Origin: Pirellulaceae bacterium | GTDB taxonomy: Bacteria; Planctomycetota; Planctomycetia; Pirellulales; Pirellulaceae | Length of the DNA stretch: 64,000 nucleotides | Reading direction: 5' to 3' | Assembly (NCBI GenBank): GCA_016784735.1 | Contig: JADHUC010000006.1 | Span: 28,478-92,477 of the forward strand | The notes under the pieces: model-generated | What the model was told of the DNA's origin: nothing | The model's database searches: none | Seen by the model: the letters and a program-made list of their open reading frames with translations, nothing else | In this document: positions 63,378 to 64,000 of the stretch, in pieces | How the letters are laid out: each line of letters starts with the position of its first letter | Position numbering within the stretch: the first letter of the stretch is position 1 | Program-made: the position numbers and the translations under genes

Positions 63378-64000
63378 TTAGAACTCCAAATCGGAAAAGA
63401 CCTCTGAGTCTTCGTCGTCCTCGAAGATGTGCGGTGGATCGAAATCGAGGTTTTCCGTTGCGGGCTCCGGCGGCGCGGGTGCGGGGGCCTTGGGGGCCTC
63501 CGCGGCGAAGTCGCTTGGTGCCGGCGCCGCTGCCTTGGCCGCAGCCTTGGATTCGGCTGGATCGATATACTGTCCGGCGGCGATCCGCTGTTCCCACTGA
63601 CGAAGTACGTCGTCACTCATGCCGAATGCCCGTTCGATGTTCATCGACGCCTCTTTTCCCGTGTTGGGCAAAGACGCCTTGATGCTCAATCGCCCGTTCG
63701 CAGCATAGTGAAACTGCACAACCACAGGCGACTTGGCCGGCAGGTTCGAAGGCAGACCGGTGACAGCGCACTTGCCAATCGCGGTCGAATTCTTGCCGCT
63801 GTCATCGCCGCCCTCGACCACGTGGACCACCACACGCTGTTGGCCCGCGCGATGCGTGACGAATCTGCTGCGGCTGCGGGCTGGTAAGGTGGTGTTGCGC
63901 GGTATCATGATCCGGCGGCGGCGCATGCCTGTTTCCTTCTCCAGTCCCAACACACCCAGATCGTGAGAATTGACGTTCTTGACCGCCAGGTTCCGATCCG
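63378..64000 (-). CDS. Hsp70-family protein, C-terminal part (gene runs off the right edge)
   Basis: 207 codons to the window edge; the true start lies beyond 64000. The visible part begins in the substrate-binding domain: VNSHDLGVLGLEKETGMRRR, IPRNTTLPARSRSRFVTHRA and GQQRVVVHVVEGGDDSGKNS match DnaK/Hsp70 strands (DnaK: LG...IPRNTTIPT...GQ..V.I.V.QGE). After the SBD it departs from DnaK: an Ala/Pro-rich linker (~SKAAAKAAAPAPSDFAAE) and an acidic tail ending DDEDSEVFSDLEF. The usual helical lid is much reduced, typical of the divergent planctomycete Hsp70-like paralogues. It is convergent with the flavoprotein gene. Confidence 0.85.
   Translation of the reverse strand, partial: DRNLAVKNVNSHDLGVLGLEKETGMRRRRIMIPRNTTLPARSRSRFVTHRAGQQRVVVHVVEGGDDSGKNSTAIGKCAVTGLPSNLPAKSPVVVQFHYAANGRLSIKASLPNTGKEASMNIERAFGMSDDVLRQWEQRIAAGQYIDPAESKAAAKAAAPAPSDFAAEAPKAPAPAPPEPATENLDFDPPHIFEDDEDSEVFSDLEF

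Overview
The window looks like a chromosomal segment of a planctomycete, probably from the Pirellulales/Pirellula-like group (inference). The grounds are a giant exported protein with the planctomycete N-terminal motif LEERTLLA, an ECF-type sigma factor divergent from a Ser/Thr kinase with WD40 and TPR repeats, several PQQ- and NHL-type beta-propeller proteins, DUF2961/GH95/CE15 carbohydrate enzymes, and many short palindromic intergenic repeats. No prophage, rRNA operon, CRISPR array or recognisable transposase is present. There is one tRNA (Ala, GGC).

Layout. 1-7844 (minus) is the first ~2,614 codons of a giant surface protein running off the left edge. 8144-15601 is a signalling block: a TPR membrane protein, a sigma factor, and a kinase with 14 WD40 repeats. 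15684-19232 holds a GH95 fucosidase-like enzyme and a LOG-family protein. 19417-22627 is a molybdate/tungstate-type ABC transporter whose binding protein is a tandem duplication. 22636-23472 is a GxxExxY protein bracketed by 33-base inverted repeats. 23481-34306 is largely housekeeping: mutS, a PP-loop tRNA-modification-type enzyme, rnc, an HtrA protease, mgtE, a nucleoside-type MFS transporter, a STAS protein and a GT2 glycosyltransferase. 34503-49260 holds tRNA-Ala, a flippase-like membrane protein, a beta-helix protein, a macrodomain protein, a CE15 esterase, lipoproteins, a divergent ThiF-like protein, aat, a second HtrA protease, surE, guaA, dprA and a HEAT-repeat-like protein.

49460-63252 is the most unusual part. 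After a DUF2961 (GH172-type) protein and a PQQ-like propeller comes a co-directional run: an NHL-type propeller, a small Cys-rich Tat-like protein, a Tat-signal polyferredoxin, a NapH/NosR-like membrane ferredoxin, a membrane PQQ-like propeller, a NuoE-NuoF-ferredoxin fusion, and a NuoG-N/GltD-like flavoprotein that seems to lack the NAD(P)H-binding insertion. I infer an NADH-linked electron route to or across the membrane with exported propeller proteins as possible partners. No terminal catalytic subunit is visible. The window ends in the 3' part of an Hsp70-family gene (minus).

Starts were chosen from ribosome-binding sites, signal peptides and family length. All functional names come from reading motifs by eye; no database search was run.
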